A DNA stretch of 64,000 nucleotides from Chromobacterium sp. ATCC 53434 (GCF_002848345.1 NZ_CP025429.1:558001-622000); one strand, 5' to 3'. Positions 35,210-45,410 are shown, counted from the stretch's first letter. Numbers and translations: made by a program. Notes: generated by a model not told the origin, from the sequence alone.

Positions 35210-36694
35210 ATGACGTCGACCGCGCTCAATCCGCTGCGGCAACCGAAGCCGTTTTACCTGATCTTCTCGATCGAATTCTGGGAGCGTTTCGGCTTCTACG
35301 GCCTGCAGGGCATCCTGGCGGTCTACCTGGTGAAGGCCCTGGGCCTGCACGAGGCCGAATCGTTCACGCTGTTCTCCTCCTTCATCGCGCTGGTGTTCGG
35401 CCTGATCGCCGTCGGCGGCTGGCTGGGCGACAAGGTGCTGGGCACCAAGCGCACCATTCTGCTGGGCGCGCTGGTGCTGACCGCCGGCTACGCGATGGTG
35501 ACCGCGTCGGCGGACAATATCGGCCTGCTCTATCTGGGCATGGGCACCATCGCCGTCGGCAACGGCCTGTTCAAGGCCAATCCGTCGTCGCTGCTGTCCA
35601 AGTGCTACGAGGAGAACGACCCGCGGCTCGACGGCGCCTTCACGATGTACTACATGGCGATCAATATCGGCTCGCTGCTGTCGATGCTGGCCACGCCGTG
35701 GCTGGCCGACCGTTTCGGCTACGCCCACGCCTTCGCGCTGTCGGTGGTCGGCATGCTGATCACCGTCGTCAACTTCGTCTTCATGCGGGGCTGGGTGAAG
35801 GATTACGGCTCCGACGCGGACTTCCGCACGCCTAAGCTGTCCACCTGGCTGGCGGTGCTGGCCGGCGTCGCCGCCGCCTGCGTCGCCGCCGCGCTGCTGT
35901 TGAAGCACGAGATCATCGCCAATGTGGTGCTGGCCGTGCTGTCCATCGGCGTGACGGGCCTGTACGTCAAGGAGACGCTGCTGCTGAAGGGCGCCGAGCG
36001 CAAGAAGATGATAGTCGCCGCCATCCTGATGCTGCAGGCGACGGTGTTCTTCGTGTTGTACAACCAGATGCCGCTGTCGCTGAATTTCTTCGCCATCCAC
36101 AATACCGAGCACACGCTGTTCGGCATCCCGGTGCAGCCGGAGCAGTTCCAGTCGCTGAACCCGTTCTGGATCATGCTGGCCAGCCCGCTGCTGGCGGTCT
36201 GCTACAACAAGCTGGGCAACCGCCTGCCGATGCCGCACAAGTTCGCGATCGGCATGGTGCTGTGCGCCGCCGCCTTCCTGGTGTTGCCGCTGGGCGCCAA
36301 GTACGCGAACGCCCAGGGTCTGGTGTCGTCGAACTGGATGGTGCTGAGCTATCTGCTGCAGAGCGTCGGCGAGCTGCTGATCTCCGGTCTGGGGCTGGCG
36401 ATGGTGGCGCAACTGGTGCCGCAGCGGCTGATGGGTTTCATCATGGGCGCCTGGTTCCTGACTTCGGCCGCGTCGTCGGTGATCGCCGGCTGGGTGGCCG
36501 GACTGACCGCCGCGCCGGGCAAGGTCGCCAGTCCGCTGGTCACGCTGGAGATCTACAGCCGCGTGTTCACCCAGATCGGCGTGGTGACCGGCGTGATCGC
36601 GATCGTGACCATCATCATCGCGCCGTGGCTGCACCGGATGACGCTGGACGAGCCGAGCAAGCCGGAACACGAGATGGCGCTGGACGCGCGCTGA
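35210..36694 (+). CDS. dtpA: POT-family di/tripeptide:proton symporter
   Basis: A 494-residue inner-membrane transporter with about 14 helices. The proton-coupling ExxER-type motif is visible ([19 protein letters not shown], residues 25-43), as is the family's [19 protein letters not shown] loop and the later [20 protein letters not shown] helix. It takes up di- and tripeptides. ATG 35210 follows AAGGAACCG. The exact Dtp subtype is inferred, so the symbol is tentative. A terminator follows. Confidence 0.9.
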   Translation: MTSTALNPLRQPKPFYLIFSIEFWERFGFYGLQGILAVYLVKALGLHEAESFTLFSSFIALVFGLIAVGGWLGDKVLGTKRTILLGALVLTAGYAMVTASADNIGLLYLGMGTIAVGNGLFKANPSSLLSKCYEENDPRLDGAFTMYYMAINIGSLLSMLATPWLADRFGYAHAFALSVVGMLITVVNFVFMRGWVKDYGSDADFRTPKLSTWLAVLAGVAAACVAAALLLKHEIIANVVLAVLSIGVTGLYVKETLLLKGAERKKMIVAAILMLQATVFFVLYNQMPLSLNFFAIHNTEHTLFGIPVQPEQFQSLNPFWIMLASPLLAVCYNKLGNRLPMPHKFAIGMVLCAAAFLVLPLGAKYANAQGLVSSNWMVLSYLLQSVGELLISGLGLAMVAQLVPQRLMGFIMGAWFLTSAASSVIAGWVAGLTAAPGKVASPLVTLEIYSRVFTQIGVVTGVIAIVTIIIAPWLHRMTLDEPSKPEHEMALDAR

Positions 36695-36715
36695 GCCGCC
36701 GGCCATCGATGAAAA

Positions 36716-36740
36716 AAAACGGGAGCGATGCTCCCGTTTT
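36716..36740. terminator. bidirectional terminator
   Basis: AAAACGGGAGC and GCTCCCGTTTT pair around GAT, with A- and T-runs on either side, between convergent dtpA and the AlaX-like gene. Confidence 0.9.
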
Positions 36741-36743
36741 TGT

Positions 36744-37451
36744 TTAATCCGCCAGCTCGACGACGACCCGCTTGTTGCGGGCGCCCTTGCTTTCTATCTT
36801 CTTCACCCGCACCCGGCCGATCTCGCCGGTGCGTGCCACATGGGTGCCGCCGCATGGCTGCAGGTCGACGCCGGCCACCTCGATCAAGCGTATTTCCGGC
36901 AGATGCAACGGCGGCGTCACCGACATGGTCTTGATCAATTCCGGCTGCGCCTTCAAGGCTTCGCCGCTGGTCATCCTCACCGTGACCGCCAGATCGGCCG
37001 CCACCAGCCGGTTCAGTTCGACCTCGATGTGCTCCTTGTCCAGCTCCATGCCTTCGGGCAGGTCGAAATCCAGCCGGCCGGATTCGGCGGTGAGGTTGCC
37101 GCCGGTGACGCCGGCCGGGATCACCACGCTCAGCAGGTGCAGACAGGTATGCACCCGCATGTGGCGGTGGCGGCGTTCCCAGTCCAGCTCCAACGTCACT
37201 TCCGTTCCGGGCGCGAGTCTGGCGTCGCCGTCGGTCTGGTGCAGGATGGCGCGGCTTTCGCGGTCGCGACGGGTGTCGGCGACGCGCAGCGCGGTTCCGT
37301 CGGCCAGCGTCAGCGTGGCGCTGTCGCCGGGCTGGCCGCCGCCCAGCGGGTAGCACAGCGTGTTTTCAAGCACCAGGCCGGCGTCGTCGTGACGCAGCAC
37401 GCGGGTGGCGAGGCGGGTCTGGTACGGGTGCTGATAGAACTGTTCTGCCAT
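36744..37451 (-). CDS. alanyl-tRNA editing protein (AlaX-like)
   Basis: A 235-residue free-standing editing domain related to the AlaRS/ThrRS second additional domain. It has the N-terminal beta-barrel segment (FYPL-type sequence LCYPLGGGQPGD) and the zinc-binding motifs: HMRVHTCLHLL supplies the His pair, and QPCGGTHVAR the Cys and His. It deacylates mischarged Ser- or Gly-tRNAAla in trans. It is convergent with dtpA and divergent from rluA. Confidence 0.88.
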   Translation of the reverse strand: MAEQFYQHPYQTRLATRVLRHDDAGLVLENTLCYPLGGGQPGDSATLTLADGTALRVADTRRDRESRAILHQTDGDARLAPGTEVTLELDWERRHRHMRVHTCLHLLSVVIPAGVTGGNLTAESGRLDFDLPEGMELDKEHIEVELNRLVAADLAVTVRMTSGEALKAQPELIKTMSVTPPLHLPEIRLIEVAGVDLQPCGGTHVARTGEIGRVRVKKIESKGARNKRVVVELAD

Positions 37452-37603
37452 GGTGCGTCCCTGTTTGTTGGTTATCAGAACAGATTGATGGCGGGAGCAG
37501 GCGATTTCAAGTGACAGCGGTGGAGACTATCGATGGTAACAGCTTGTCGGCCAAGGCTTTAGCGCCGATAATCGCCGCCAATCGTTTATTTGGACCGCAG
37601 TGG

Positions 37604-38281
37604 ATGCAACGACATAATCTGGAACATTACAACCCGCCGCCGGACGCCGGCCTGGCCGTGGTCTACGTCGACGACTGTCTGCTGGTGCTGGACAAGCCCA
37701 GCGGCCTGTTGTCGGTGCCGGGGCGCGGCGAGGACAAGGCGGACTGTCTGATCAGTCGCGCGCAGAAGGTCTATCCGGACGCGCTGACCGTGCATCGCCT
37801 GGACATGGCCACGTCCGGCCTGGTGGTGATGGGGCGGGGGCCCGAGATGCAGCGCGCCTTGTCGATCGCCTTCATGGACCGCAAGGTGAAGAAGCGCTAT
37901 CTCGCGGTGGTCGACGGCATCGTCGACAGCAATAGCGGCATGATAGACCTGCCGTTGATCATAGACTGGCCGAACCGGCCGCGGCAGAAGGTCGACTTCG
38001 ACGCGGGCAAGGAGGCGATCACCCATTACCGCGTGATCAGCCGCGACACCGTGCGCAATATCAGCCGGGTGGAGCTGGACCCGCAGACCGGCCGCGCCCA
38101 TCAGTTGAGGATGCACATGCTGCATCTGGGATCCGGCCATCCGATACTGGGCGACGACATTTACGCGCCGCCGGAGACGCTGGCCAAGGCGGACCGGCTG
38201 CTGTTGCATGCGTCGAGGCTGGTCTTGCGCCATCCGGTGACCTTCGAAGAGATGGATTTCGAGGCGCCGGCGCCGTTCTGA
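37604..38281 (+). CDS. rluA: pseudouridine synthase RluA
   Basis: A 225-residue enzyme that isomerises U746 of 23S rRNA and U32 of several tRNAs in E. coli. The start at 37604 is chosen because EHYNPP just after it mirrors the ENYNPP opening of E. coli RluA; an in-frame GTG at 37511 would add 31 unlikely residues. The catalytic Asp lies in the motif VHRLDMATSG. LPLIIDWPNRPRQKV and TGRAHQLRMHM are further RluA-type signatures. There is no S4 domain, as expected for RluA. Confidence 0.92.
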   Translation: MQRHNLEHYNPPPDAGLAVVYVDDCLLVLDKPSGLLSVPGRGEDKADCLISRAQKVYPDALTVHRLDMATSGLVVMGRGPEMQRALSIAFMDRKVKKRYLAVVDGIVDSNSGMIDLPLIIDWPNRPRQKVDFDAGKEAITHYRVISRDTVRNISRVELDPQTGRAHQLRMHMLHLGSGHPILGDDIYAPPETLAKADRLLLHASRLVLRHPVTFEEMDFEAPAPF

Positions 38282-38299
38282 ATTCGGCCCGATCATGAA

Positions 38300-38328
38300 A
38301 AAAGGGATGCCATCGCGGCATCCCTTTT
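38300..38328. terminator. bidirectional terminator between rluA and queF
   Basis: AAAAGGGATGCC and GGCATCCCTTTT form a perfect 12-bp stem around ATCGC. Confidence 0.9.
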
Positions 38329-38340
38329 GTTTTGGCGCGC

Positions 38341-39174
38341 TTACTGCCGCGCCGTGCGCGCATTGTCGACCGGCGCCGTGTCCGCATTGCTGCGCCACGG
38401 ATTGATGTCCAGGCCGCCGCGGCGGGTGTAGCGGGCGTAGACGGTCAAGGTCTGCGGCGCGCAGGCGCGCAGCACGTCGACGAAGATGCGCTCGACGCAT
38501 TGCTCGTGGAACTCGTTGTGCTGGCGGAAGCCGATCAGATATCTCAGCAACGCCTCGCGGTCTATCCTGGGCCCGGTGTAGCGGATGGACACGCTGCCCC
38601 AGTCCGGCTGGCCGGTGACCAGGCAGTTGGACTTCAATAGATTGCTGCACAGCGTCTCGCTGACGATGGCGGACGGATCGGCTGTCAGCGCTTCCGGGCA
38701 CGGCGCGTAGTTGTCCACTTCGATATCGATGTCGTCGATATATTCGCCGGCCATCTCGGCGATCCGCTCGGCGGCGAAGGCCTGCGGCAGCGCGATGGCG
38801 ACCGAGACGTCGGCGCCGGCGGCGGCGGACAGGTCGCGGGCCAGTTGGACGGAGAGGGCGTCGACGCCGTCGATACGCGTCTGGTTATAGCTGTTCAGGT
38901 AGAGCTTGAACGACTTGGACTCGATCAGCCGGGGGCTGTCGGCCGGGATGCGGAAGGTGGCGATGCCGACCTGCGGCTTGCCGCGGGCGTTCAGCCAGGA
39001 CAGCTCGAAACCGGTCCAGATGTCGACACCGGTAAACGGCAGCGCGGACGCGGCCACGCCGATCTCGTCGCGCTTGGTCTGGCGGGCGATCGGGAACAGC
39101 AGTTCCGGCGCGTAATGGTCCTGGTACTGGACGGTCTTGCCCAGCGGCGAATGTTCGGGTGTCAGATGGCTCAT
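38341..39174 (-). CDS. queF: NADPH-dependent 7-cyano-7-deazaguanine reductase QueF
   Basis: A 277-residue two-domain QueF (E. coli-length form) that reduces preQ0 to preQ1 in queuosine biosynthesis. The substrate-binding strand RLIESKSFKLYLNSYNQTR and the C-terminal LKSNCLVTGQPDWGSVSI with the catalytic Cys and Asp are both clear. FHEQCVERIF follows. A preQ1 riboswitch was not seen in the short gap to murJ. It lies 45 bp downstream of murJ on the same strand and may be co-transcribed. Confidence 0.95.
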   Translation of the reverse strand: MSHLTPEHSPLGKTVQYQDHYAPELLFPIARQTKRDEIGVAASALPFTGVDIWTGFELSWLNARGKPQVGIATFRIPADSPRLIESKSFKLYLNSYNQTRIDGVDALSVQLARDLSAAAGADVSVAIALPQAFAAERIAEMAGEYIDDIDIEVDNYAPCPEALTADPSAIVSETLCSNLLKSNCLVTGQPDWGSVSIRYTGPRIDREALLRYLIGFRQHNEFHEQCVERIFVDVLRACAPQTLTVYARYTRRGGLDINPWRSNADTAPVDNARTARQ

Positions 39175-39219
39175 GCTTGCGACTTTCTGGCCGGTAATGG
39201 TGGGATCATGGGCTGGCGC

Positions 39220-40755
39220 TCAGAGCTCGCGGCGCATGAACTGGCGCGGGCGGAAGCCCTGCGCGAACAAGGCGGCGAAGTAGACCGCGGCGCCGACGCC
39301 GACCAGCAGCAGCAGCCATGCCGCGCGCTGCCAGGCGTGGCCGTGCCAGTCTATCGGCAGCCAGTGCTGGCAGGCCAGCAAGGCGGCCGCCATCGCCGCG
39401 ATGGCGACGATGAGCTTGGCGAGGAAGGCTTTCCAGCCGGCTTCCGGCTGGTAGATGCCGCGCTTTCGCAGCGTGTACAGCAACAGGCCGGCGTTGATGC
39501 AGGAGGCCAGGCCGATGGACAGCGCGAGACCGGCGTGCTTCAGCGGAAACACGAAGGCCAGGTTCATCACCTGGGTGGTGATCAGCGTGGTCACCGCGAT
39601 GCGCACCGGCGTCTTGATGTCCTGGCGCGCGTAGAAGCCCGGCGCCAGCACCTTGACCAGGATCAGGCCGAGCAGGCCGAAGGAGTAGGCGATCACCGCC
39701 TGCTGAGACATCAGCGCGTCGTGCGGCGTGAACTTGCCGTACATGAACATGGTGTACAGCAGCGGGCCGGACAGCAGGCCCAGGCCGACGGTGGCCGGCA
39801 CGGCCAGCAGCAGCGACAGCCGTATGCCCCAGTCCAGAAGCACGCTGAATTCGGCGTCGGACTTGCTGGCGGCGTGCTTGGACAGCGACGGCAGCAGGAT
39901 GGTGCCGAGCGCGACGCCCAGGACGCCGGACGGGAATTCCATCAGCCGGTCGGCGTAATACATCCACGACACGCTGCCGGTTGGTAGGAAGGAGGCGAAG
40001 GTGGAGTTGATCAACAAGGAAATCTGCGCGACCGACACGCCGAAGATCGCCGGCCCCATCTGTTTGATCACCCGCCACACCTCCGGGTCGCGGAAGGCCA
40101 GGATGGGCGTGGCCAGCATGCCGATCCGCCTGAGGAACGGCAACTGCCACACCAGCTGGATCAGGCCGCCGACGAACACCGCCCAGGCCATCGCCATGAT
40201 GGGCGGATGGAAATAGTGGGTGAAGCCCAGCGCGAACACGATGAAGCTGAGGTTCAGGAAGGTCGGAGTGAAGGCCGGGATCGAGAATCTGCCCCAGCTG
40301 TTCAGTATGCTGCCGGTCATCGACGACAGCGAGATGAAGAAGATGTACGGGAACGATACCCTGAGGATGTCGGCGAACAGCGCGGCCTTGGCCGGCTCGC
40401 GGTAGAAGCCGGGCGCCGAAATCCACATGATGGCCGGCGCGGCCAGCATGCCCAGCGCGGTCACCAGCAGCAGCACCGAGCCGAGCACGCCGGTGACCTT
40501 GGCGACGAACTCGCGCGTCTCCTCGTGCGTCCTGTTCTGCTTGTACTCGCCGAGTATCGGCACGAAGGCCTGCGAGAACGCGCCTTCGGCGAACAGCCGG
40601 CGCAGCATATTGGGAATCTTGAAGGCGGCGTTGAAGGCGTCGGCGGCCATGCCGGCGCCGAAAATGCGGGCGACCAGGGTGTCGCGCACCAGGCCGAGAA
40701 CGCGGGATACCATGGTCATGCTGCTGACTGCAGCCAGGGCCTTTAGCAGGTTCAT
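39220..40755 (-). CDS. murJ: lipid II flippase MurJ
   Basis: A 511-residue MOP-superfamily membrane protein with about 14 helices that flips lipid II across the inner membrane. The N-terminal [20 protein letters not shown] and [20 protein letters not shown] are diagnostic. The ATG at 40755 gives the usual [12 protein letters not shown] start; an upstream in-frame start at 40791 is less likely. It is divergent from rpsT, a common betaproteobacterial and gammaproteobacterial neighbourhood. Confidence 0.95.
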   Translation of the reverse strand: MNLLKALAAVSSMTMVSRVLGLVRDTLVARIFGAGMAADAFNAAFKIPNMLRRLFAEGAFSQAFVPILGEYKQNRTHEETREFVAKVTGVLGSVLLLVTALGMLAAPAIMWISAPGFYREPAKAALFADILRVSFPYIFFISLSSMTGSILNSWGRFSIPAFTPTFLNLSFIVFALGFTHYFHPPIMAMAWAVFVGGLIQLVWQLPFLRRIGMLATPILAFRDPEVWRVIKQMGPAIFGVSVAQISLLINSTFASFLPTGSVSWMYYADRLMEFPSGVLGVALGTILLPSLSKHAASKSDAEFSVLLDWGIRLSLLLAVPATVGLGLLSGPLLYTMFMYGKFTPHDALMSQQAVIAYSFGLLGLILVKVLAPGFYARQDIKTPVRIAVTTLITTQVMNLAFVFPLKHAGLALSIGLASCINAGLLLYTLRKRGIYQPEAGWKAFLAKLIVAIAAMAAALLACQHWLPIDWHGHAWQRAAWLLLLVGVGAAVYFAALFAQGFRPRQFMRREL

Positions 40756-40821
40756 TTGGGTTTGACGGCCAACGCAGGGCGGATTGAGCAAGCCCGCTAG
40801 TTTACGCTGGCGGGTTTATTG

Positions 40822-40850
40822 TTGCAAAACCTGAGTTTAGGGCTTAGAAT
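40822..40850 (+). promoter_or_regulatory. sigma-70 promoter of rpsT
   Basis: TTGCAA (40822-40827) and TAGAAT (40845-40850) with a 17-bp spacer, 36 bp ahead of the rpsT start. Confidence 0.7.
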
Positions 40851-40886
40851 CGCGGGTTTCAGATTCCGCTATCAGGAGAAAGATTC

Positions 40887-41150
40887 ATGGCTAACAGCGC
40901 ACAAGCTCGCAAGCGTGCACGCACAGCCCTCAAGCAGCGCGCGCATAACGCCAGCCTGCGTACTGCGTTCCGTACCGCAGTGAAGAAAGTGCTCAAGGCA
41001 ATCGAAGCCGGCGACAAGGCCGCCGCTCGCGTGGTGTTCCAGGCTTCCGAGAAGATCATCGACCGTATCGCCGACAAGGGCGTGTTCCACAAGAACAAGG
41101 CCGCTCGTCACAAGAGCCGTCTGTCCGCTCAGATCAAGGCCATGGCCTGA
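40887..41150 (+). CDS. rpsT: 30S ribosomal protein S20
   Basis: An 87-residue basic, helical protein starting [20 protein letters not shown], the standard bS20 N-terminus that contacts 16S rRNA. AGGAG lies 9 bases before the ATG. It has its own promoter and terminator and is monocistronic, divergent from murJ. Confidence 0.97.
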   Translation: MANSAQARKRARTALKQRAHNASLRTAFRTAVKKVLKAIEAGDKAAARVVFQASEKIIDRIADKGVFHKNKAARHKSRLSAQIKAMA

Positions 41151-41179
41151 TCTAGTCAGCCCAGGCTGCAAGAATACGC

Positions 41180-41208
41180 AAAGGCTCCGCATCGCGGGGC
41201 CTTTTGTG
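41180..41208 (+). terminator. rpsT terminator
   Basis: AAAGGCTCCGC pairs with GCGGGGCCTTT around ATC (one G-T pair), followed by TGTGTTT. Confidence 0.8.
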
Positions 41209-41392
41209 TTTCCGGCGTCGGCGCCCGCTCTCCCGACGAATGGTTCGGGACGGCAAGTCTTCCATGCGGCCAGTTGCCGCCTAGCCGGCCAGGCATTGAA
41301 ATCACGAAGTCCCGCGTCTGCCGTCCGGTATCCGACCGGTCCGACCGCGCTGCTTCAGAAGACTTTGAACAGGCTCTTGCCATGGAGAACGA

Positions 41393-42466
41393 ATGAAATC
41401 GGTTTTCCTGTTGTTGCCGCTGTCCATCGCGCCGGTCCTGGCGCAGGCGGCGGAAGAGGGGGCGCTGGCGCCGCTGCGCCAGTGCCGCGAGATCGCCGCC
41501 GCGGATGCCAGGCTGGCTTGTTTCGACGCCTTGTCGGCCAAGCTGGCCGCCGAGGAGGCGGGGGCCGGGGCGGCGGACGCGCAGACGGCCAAGGCGCTGG
41601 TGGCCGAGGCGGCATCGGCCGCGCCGGCCGCCGTCGCCGCGCCGGTTCCTGCACCGTCGACGCCGCTGGCCCAGGATTGGGATCTGGACCGCGACGACAA
41701 GCGCGGCACCTTCATACTGCGCGGCTACCGCTCCAATTATGTGCTGCCCGCCTGGTACCAGCATGATCCCAATGCGACGCCCAGCTCGCCCAGCCGCGGA
41801 ACGACGACGCTGTTCGGCGGCGATCTGCAGCATACCGAGGCCAAGTTCCAGCTGTCGTTCAAGACCAAGGTGTGGGAAAACGTCGGCGGCACGCCGCTGG
41901 ACGTGTGGGCGGGGTATACCCAGCTGTCGCACTGGCAGGCGTACAACAAGGGCCAGTCGGCGCCGTTCCGCGAGACCGACTACGAGCCGGAGTTGATGGC
42001 GACGCTGCCTTTGGGCTGGCATTGGGGCGACTGGCGGCTGCGCATGGCCGGCCTGGGCCTGGTCCATCAGTCCAACGGCCAGTCCGACCCGCTGTCGCGC
42101 AGCTGGAACCGGGTGTACGCGATGGCGGCGCTGGAGAACGGCAATCTTACGCTGAGCGCCCGGCTATGGCGGCGCCTGAGCGAAAAGGCCGCCGACGACG
42201 ACAATCCCGACATTCTCGATTACATGGGCCACGGCGATCTGCGCGCCAGCTATCGCTTGGGCCAGCAGCAGTTCTCGGTGCTGGGGCGGTGGAATCCGTC
42301 CACCGGCAAGGGGGCGGCCCAGCTGGACTGGACCTTCCCGCTTGCCGGCCGGCTGCGCGGCTATGTGCAGGCCTTCGACGGCTACGGCGAGAGCCTGATC
42401 GACTACAACTACCGCAGCCGCGGCATCGGCATCGGCCTGATGTTGAACGACTGGCTGGGCTTCTAG
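41393..42466 (+). CDS. pldA: outer membrane phospholipase A (OMPLA)
   Basis: A 357-residue beta-barrel enzyme. A signal peptide (LLLPLSIAPVLAQA) is followed by a Cys-containing stretch (QCREI, RLACFDAL) and an Ala-rich linker of about 60 residues, then the barrel from about residue 95. The active-site His and Ser lie in GLGLVHQSNGQSDPLSRSWN, with the catalytic Asn at its end, matching His142-Ser144-Asn156 of E. coli OMPLA. It hydrolyses misplaced phospholipids in the outer leaflet. Its TAG stop overlaps the convergent ackA stop in CTAG. Confidence 0.92.
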   Translation: MKSVFLLLPLSIAPVLAQAAEEGALAPLRQCREIAAADARLACFDALSAKLAAEEAGAGAADAQTAKALVAEAASAAPAAVAAPVPAPSTPLAQDWDLDRDDKRGTFILRGYRSNYVLPAWYQHDPNATPSSPSRGTTTLFGGDLQHTEAKFQLSFKTKVWENVGGTPLDVWAGYTQLSHWQAYNKGQSAPFRETDYEPELMATLPLGWHWGDWRLRMAGLGLVHQSNGQSDPLSRSWNRVYAMAALENGNLTLSARLWRRLSEKAADDDNPDILDYMGHGDLRASYRLGQQQFSVLGRWNPSTGKGAAQLDWTFPLAGRLRGYVQAFDGYGESLIDYNYRSRGIGIGLMLNDWLGF

Positions 42467-43617
42467 CTCAGCAAGGCCCCGGCCTGGCGCGCCATCTCGC
42501 CCTCCTCGTCGGTGGCCAGCACATAGGCCGGCAGCCGGCTGCCGGCGGTGGTCAGCCGGCGGGCGTGGGCCAGATTGGCCGCGTGGTCCGGCTCGAAACC
42601 GAGCCAGGCCAGCTGCTGCAAGACCCGCGCCCTGACCTCGGCCGAGCGTTCGCCGATGCCGGCGGTGAACACCAGGCCGTCCAGGCCGCGCATCGCCGCG
42701 GCCAGGCTGGCCGCTTCGCGCGCGACGCGGTAGCAGAACAGCTCCACCGCCTCGCGCGCCGCCGGCAGCTCGCTGGCCAGCAGCTCGCGCATATCGGCCG
42801 AGATGCCGGACACGCCGAGCAGGCCGGAGTTCTTGTACAGCTCGCGCCTGACGTCCTTGACCCCCATGCCCTCGTGCTCCTGCCAGTACAGCACCACCTC
42901 CGGGTCCAGCGCGCCGGGGCGCGTGCCCATCATCAGCCCGTCCACCGCCGAGAAACCCATGGTGGACGCGACGCTGCGGCCGGATTCGATCGCGCAGGCG
43001 CTGGCGCCGCTGCCCAGGTGGCAGACCACCACCTTGCCGTGGGCCAGGCCGATCTCGGGCAGCCGCCGCGCGATCGCGGCGTAGGACAGGCCGTGGAAGC
43101 CGTAACGGCGCACGCCCTCGTCGTGCCAGTGGCGGGCGATGCCGAAGCGGGTGGCCACCTCGGGCTGGCCGGCGTGGAAGGCGGTGTCGAAGCAGGCGAT
43201 CTGCGGCAGCCGCGGATCGAGCCGGGCGAAGGCGTCCATCACTTCCAGACTGACTGGCTGATGCAGCGGCGCCAGCGCGATGTAGTCGTCCAGCGCCGCG
43301 CGCACCTCGGCGTCGATGCGCACCGGCTCGCTGAAACGGCTGCCGCCGTGCACCACGCGGTGGACCAGCGCCTGGGTCTGCAGCCCCTGGTCGGCCAGGC
43401 CGTTCAGCATCGCCGCCAGCGCGGTGGCGTGCTCGGCGTCGTCCAGGCCGCGTTCGGCCAGCCGCCGGCCCTGGGCGTCGTCCAGCCGCAGTCGGGCGTC
43501 GCGGCTGCCGAAGCGATCGACGATGCCGCGCGCCAAGAGCGTGCCGCCGTCGGGCGAGAAGGCGCGGAACTTCAGCGTGGCCGAACCGGCGTTGACGGCC
43601 AGCAGGCATTGGCTCAT
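42463..43617 (-). CDS. ackA: acetate kinase
   Basis: A 384-residue ASKHA-fold kinase interconverting acetyl phosphate and acetate with ATP. The N-terminal LLAVNAGSATLKFRAF, the HRVVHGGSRF strand, FDTAFHAGQP, YGFHGLSY and the GLVFTAGIGE adenine loop are all present. The start overlaps the upstream phosphate acyltransferase stop (ATGA). The C-terminal end is convergent with pldA, the stops sharing CTAG. With the neighbouring pta-type gene it forms an overflow or acyl-phosphate module. Confidence 0.94.
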   Translation of the reverse strand: MSQCLLAVNAGSATLKFRAFSPDGGTLLARGIVDRFGSRDARLRLDDAQGRRLAERGLDDAEHATALAAMLNGLADQGLQTQALVHRVVHGGSRFSEPVRIDAEVRAALDDYIALAPLHQPVSLEVMDAFARLDPRLPQIACFDTAFHAGQPEVATRFGIARHWHDEGVRRYGFHGLSYAAIARRLPEIGLAHGKVVVCHLGSGASACAIESGRSVASTMGFSAVDGLMMGTRPGALDPEVVLYWQEHEGMGVKDVRRELYKNSGLLGVSGISADMRELLASELPAAREAVELFCYRVAREAASLAAAMRGLDGLVFTAGIGERSAEVRARVLQQLAWLGFEPDHAANLAHARRLTTAGSRLPAYVLATDEEGEMARQAGALLS

Positions 43618-44549
43618 GTCCGGACTCCGGTTTGCCGGCGCTGGTGCGCCAGCAGATTGGCGATGGCGCTGGAGGCCAGGCGGCCGCTGGCGTCGTCGGC
43701 GCGGCTGGTCAGCACCATCGGCACCCTGGCGCCCATCACGATGCCGGCCGAGGCGGCGTGGGCGAGGTAGGTCAGCTGCTTGCCCAGCATATTGCCTGCT
43801 TCCAGGTCCGGCACCAGCAGGATGTCGGGATCGCCGGCCACCGGCGAGACGATGCCCTTGCTCTCGGCCGCCTCGCGCGAAATGGCGTTGTCGAAGGCCA
43901 GCGGGCCGTCGAGGATGGCGCCGGTGATCTGGCCGCGGTCGGCCATCTTGCACAGCGCGGCGGCGTCCAGCGTCGAGCGCATCGACGGATTGATGGTTTC
44001 CACCGCCGCCAGGATCGCCACCTTGGGTTGGGCGATGCCGAGCGCGTGGGTCAGGTCTATCGCGTTCTGGCAGATGTCGCGCTTGGTGGTCAGATCGGGC
44101 TCGATGTTGACGGCGGCGTCGGTGATGAACAGATAGCGGGGATAGCTTTCCACCTTCATCACCCAGATGTGGCTGATGCGGCGGTCGGTGCGGATGCCGG
44201 TCTCGCGCGCCAGCGCCGCGCTCATGAACTCGTCGGTGTGCAGGCTGCCCTTCATCAGGATGTCGGCGTAGCCGTCGCGCGCCAGCTGAACCGCGTGTTC
44301 GGCGGCGGCGTGGCTGTGCTCGACGTCTATGCATTCGAAGCGCTTCAGGTCGATTTCCAGCTCGTCGGCCAGCTTCTGCAGCCTGGCCAGCGGCGCCACC
44401 AGTATCGGCGTGGCGATGCGGTTGTCGGCGGCCTCGACCGCGCCCAGCAGCGATTCGCGGCTGCACGGGTGGGCCACCGCCATCGGCAGCGCGCCCAGCG
44501 CGCGCGCCTGTTGCAGGATGTCGTCGAAGGCGTGTTCGTCGTGGGTCAT
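43614..44549 (-). CDS. phosphate acetyl/butyryltransferase family enzyme
   Basis: A 311-residue short phosphate acyltransferase. It has the family core (ADILMKGSLHTDEFMSAALA, ITDAAVNIEPDLTTKRDICQ, ITGAILDGPLAFDNAIS) but lacks the N-terminal regulatory domains of long Pta. The usual annotation is phosphate acetyl- or butyryl-transferase, converting acyl-CoA to acyl phosphate. It overlaps ackA by ATGA and is 10 bp behind fabI, so the three are co-transcribed. Substrate (acetyl or longer acyl) is not decidable from sequence. Confidence 0.88.
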   Translation of the reverse strand: MTHDEHAFDDILQQARALGALPMAVAHPCSRESLLGAVEAADNRIATPILVAPLARLQKLADELEIDLKRFECIDVEHSHAAAEHAVQLARDGYADILMKGSLHTDEFMSAALARETGIRTDRRISHIWVMKVESYPRYLFITDAAVNIEPDLTTKRDICQNAIDLTHALGIAQPKVAILAAVETINPSMRSTLDAAALCKMADRGQITGAILDGPLAFDNAISREAAESKGIVSPVAGDPDILLVPDLEAGNMLGKQLTYLAHAASAGIVMGARVPMVLTSRADDASGRLASSAIANLLAHQRRQTGVRT

Positions 44550-44559
44550 CTCGCTCTCC

Positions 44560-45357
44560 TCAGGCCTTGATGTGGTGGCCGCCGTCGACATAGATGGTCT
44601 GGCCGGTCAGGCCGCTGGCGGCGTTGGAAATCAGGAAGGCGCAGGCGGTGCCGACCTCCTCGATGTCGACCAGCCGGTTCTGCGGCGCGCGGGCGATGGC
44701 GTCCTCGATCAGCTGGTCGAAATGGGCGATGCCGGAGGCGGCGCGCGTCTTCAGCGGGCCGGGCGACACCGCGTGCACGCGTATGCCCTTTGGGCCGAGC
44801 TCGTTGGCCAGGTAGCGGCTGACGCTTTCCAGCGCCGCCTTGACCGGACCCATGATGTTGTAGTTTTCCACCACCTTGTCGGCGCCGTAATAGCTCATCG
44901 TGATCAGGCTGCCGCCGCGCGTCATCAGCGGCTCGGCCAGCCTGGCCATCTCGATGAAGGAGTAGCACGACACCCGCATCGCCTGCTGGAAGCCGGCTAG
45001 CGAACAATCGACGACCCGGCCGTGCAGGTCTTCGACCGGGCAGTAGGCGATAGAGTGGATGATGAAGTCGAGCTGCCCCCACAATCTGCCGATCTCGGCG
45101 AACACGTGTTCCAGCTGTCCCGGCGCCTCCACGTCCAGCGGCAGCACCAGCGGCGCCTGCAAAGCTTCGGCCAGCGGCCGCACATGCGGTTCCGCCTTGG
45201 CGTTCAGGTAGGTGACCGCGCATTCCGCGCCCAGCTGGCGCAGCACGCTGGCGCAGCCGTAGGCGATGCTGTTCTCGTTGGCGATGCCGACGATCAGTCC
45301 CTTCTTGCCGGCGAGGATGTTGCGAATGCTTTCCATCTGACCTTCTTGGTAAACCAT
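44560..45357 (-). CDS. fabI: enoyl-ACP reductase FabI
   Basis: A 265-residue short-chain-dehydrogenase-fold enoyl reductase of fatty acid elongation. Hallmarks are the NADH-binding GLIVGIANENSIAYGCA, the FabI-type catalytic pair SYYGADKVVENYNIMGPVK (Tyr-x6-Lys), and SPGPLKTRAASGI. GGAGG lies 8 bases before the ATG. Its position at the head of a fabI-pta-ackA operon is unusual for a housekeeping FabI and suggests this may be the paralog associated with the acetate module. Confidence 0.9.
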   Translation of the reverse strand: MVYQEGQMESIRNILAGKKGLIVGIANENSIAYGCASVLRQLGAECAVTYLNAKAEPHVRPLAEALQAPLVLPLDVEAPGQLEHVFAEIGRLWGQLDFIIHSIAYCPVEDLHGRVVDCSLAGFQQAMRVSCYSFIEMARLAEPLMTRGGSLITMSYYGADKVVENYNIMGPVKAALESVSRYLANELGPKGIRVHAVSPGPLKTRAASGIAHFDQLIEDAIARAPQNRLVDIEEVGTACAFLISNAASGLTGQTIYVDGGHHIKA

Positions 45358-45410
45358 TTGGACCTCCGGAGATAGCGTTGCGGAACGGGGCCGCGGACAG
45401 CGGTGTAAAT

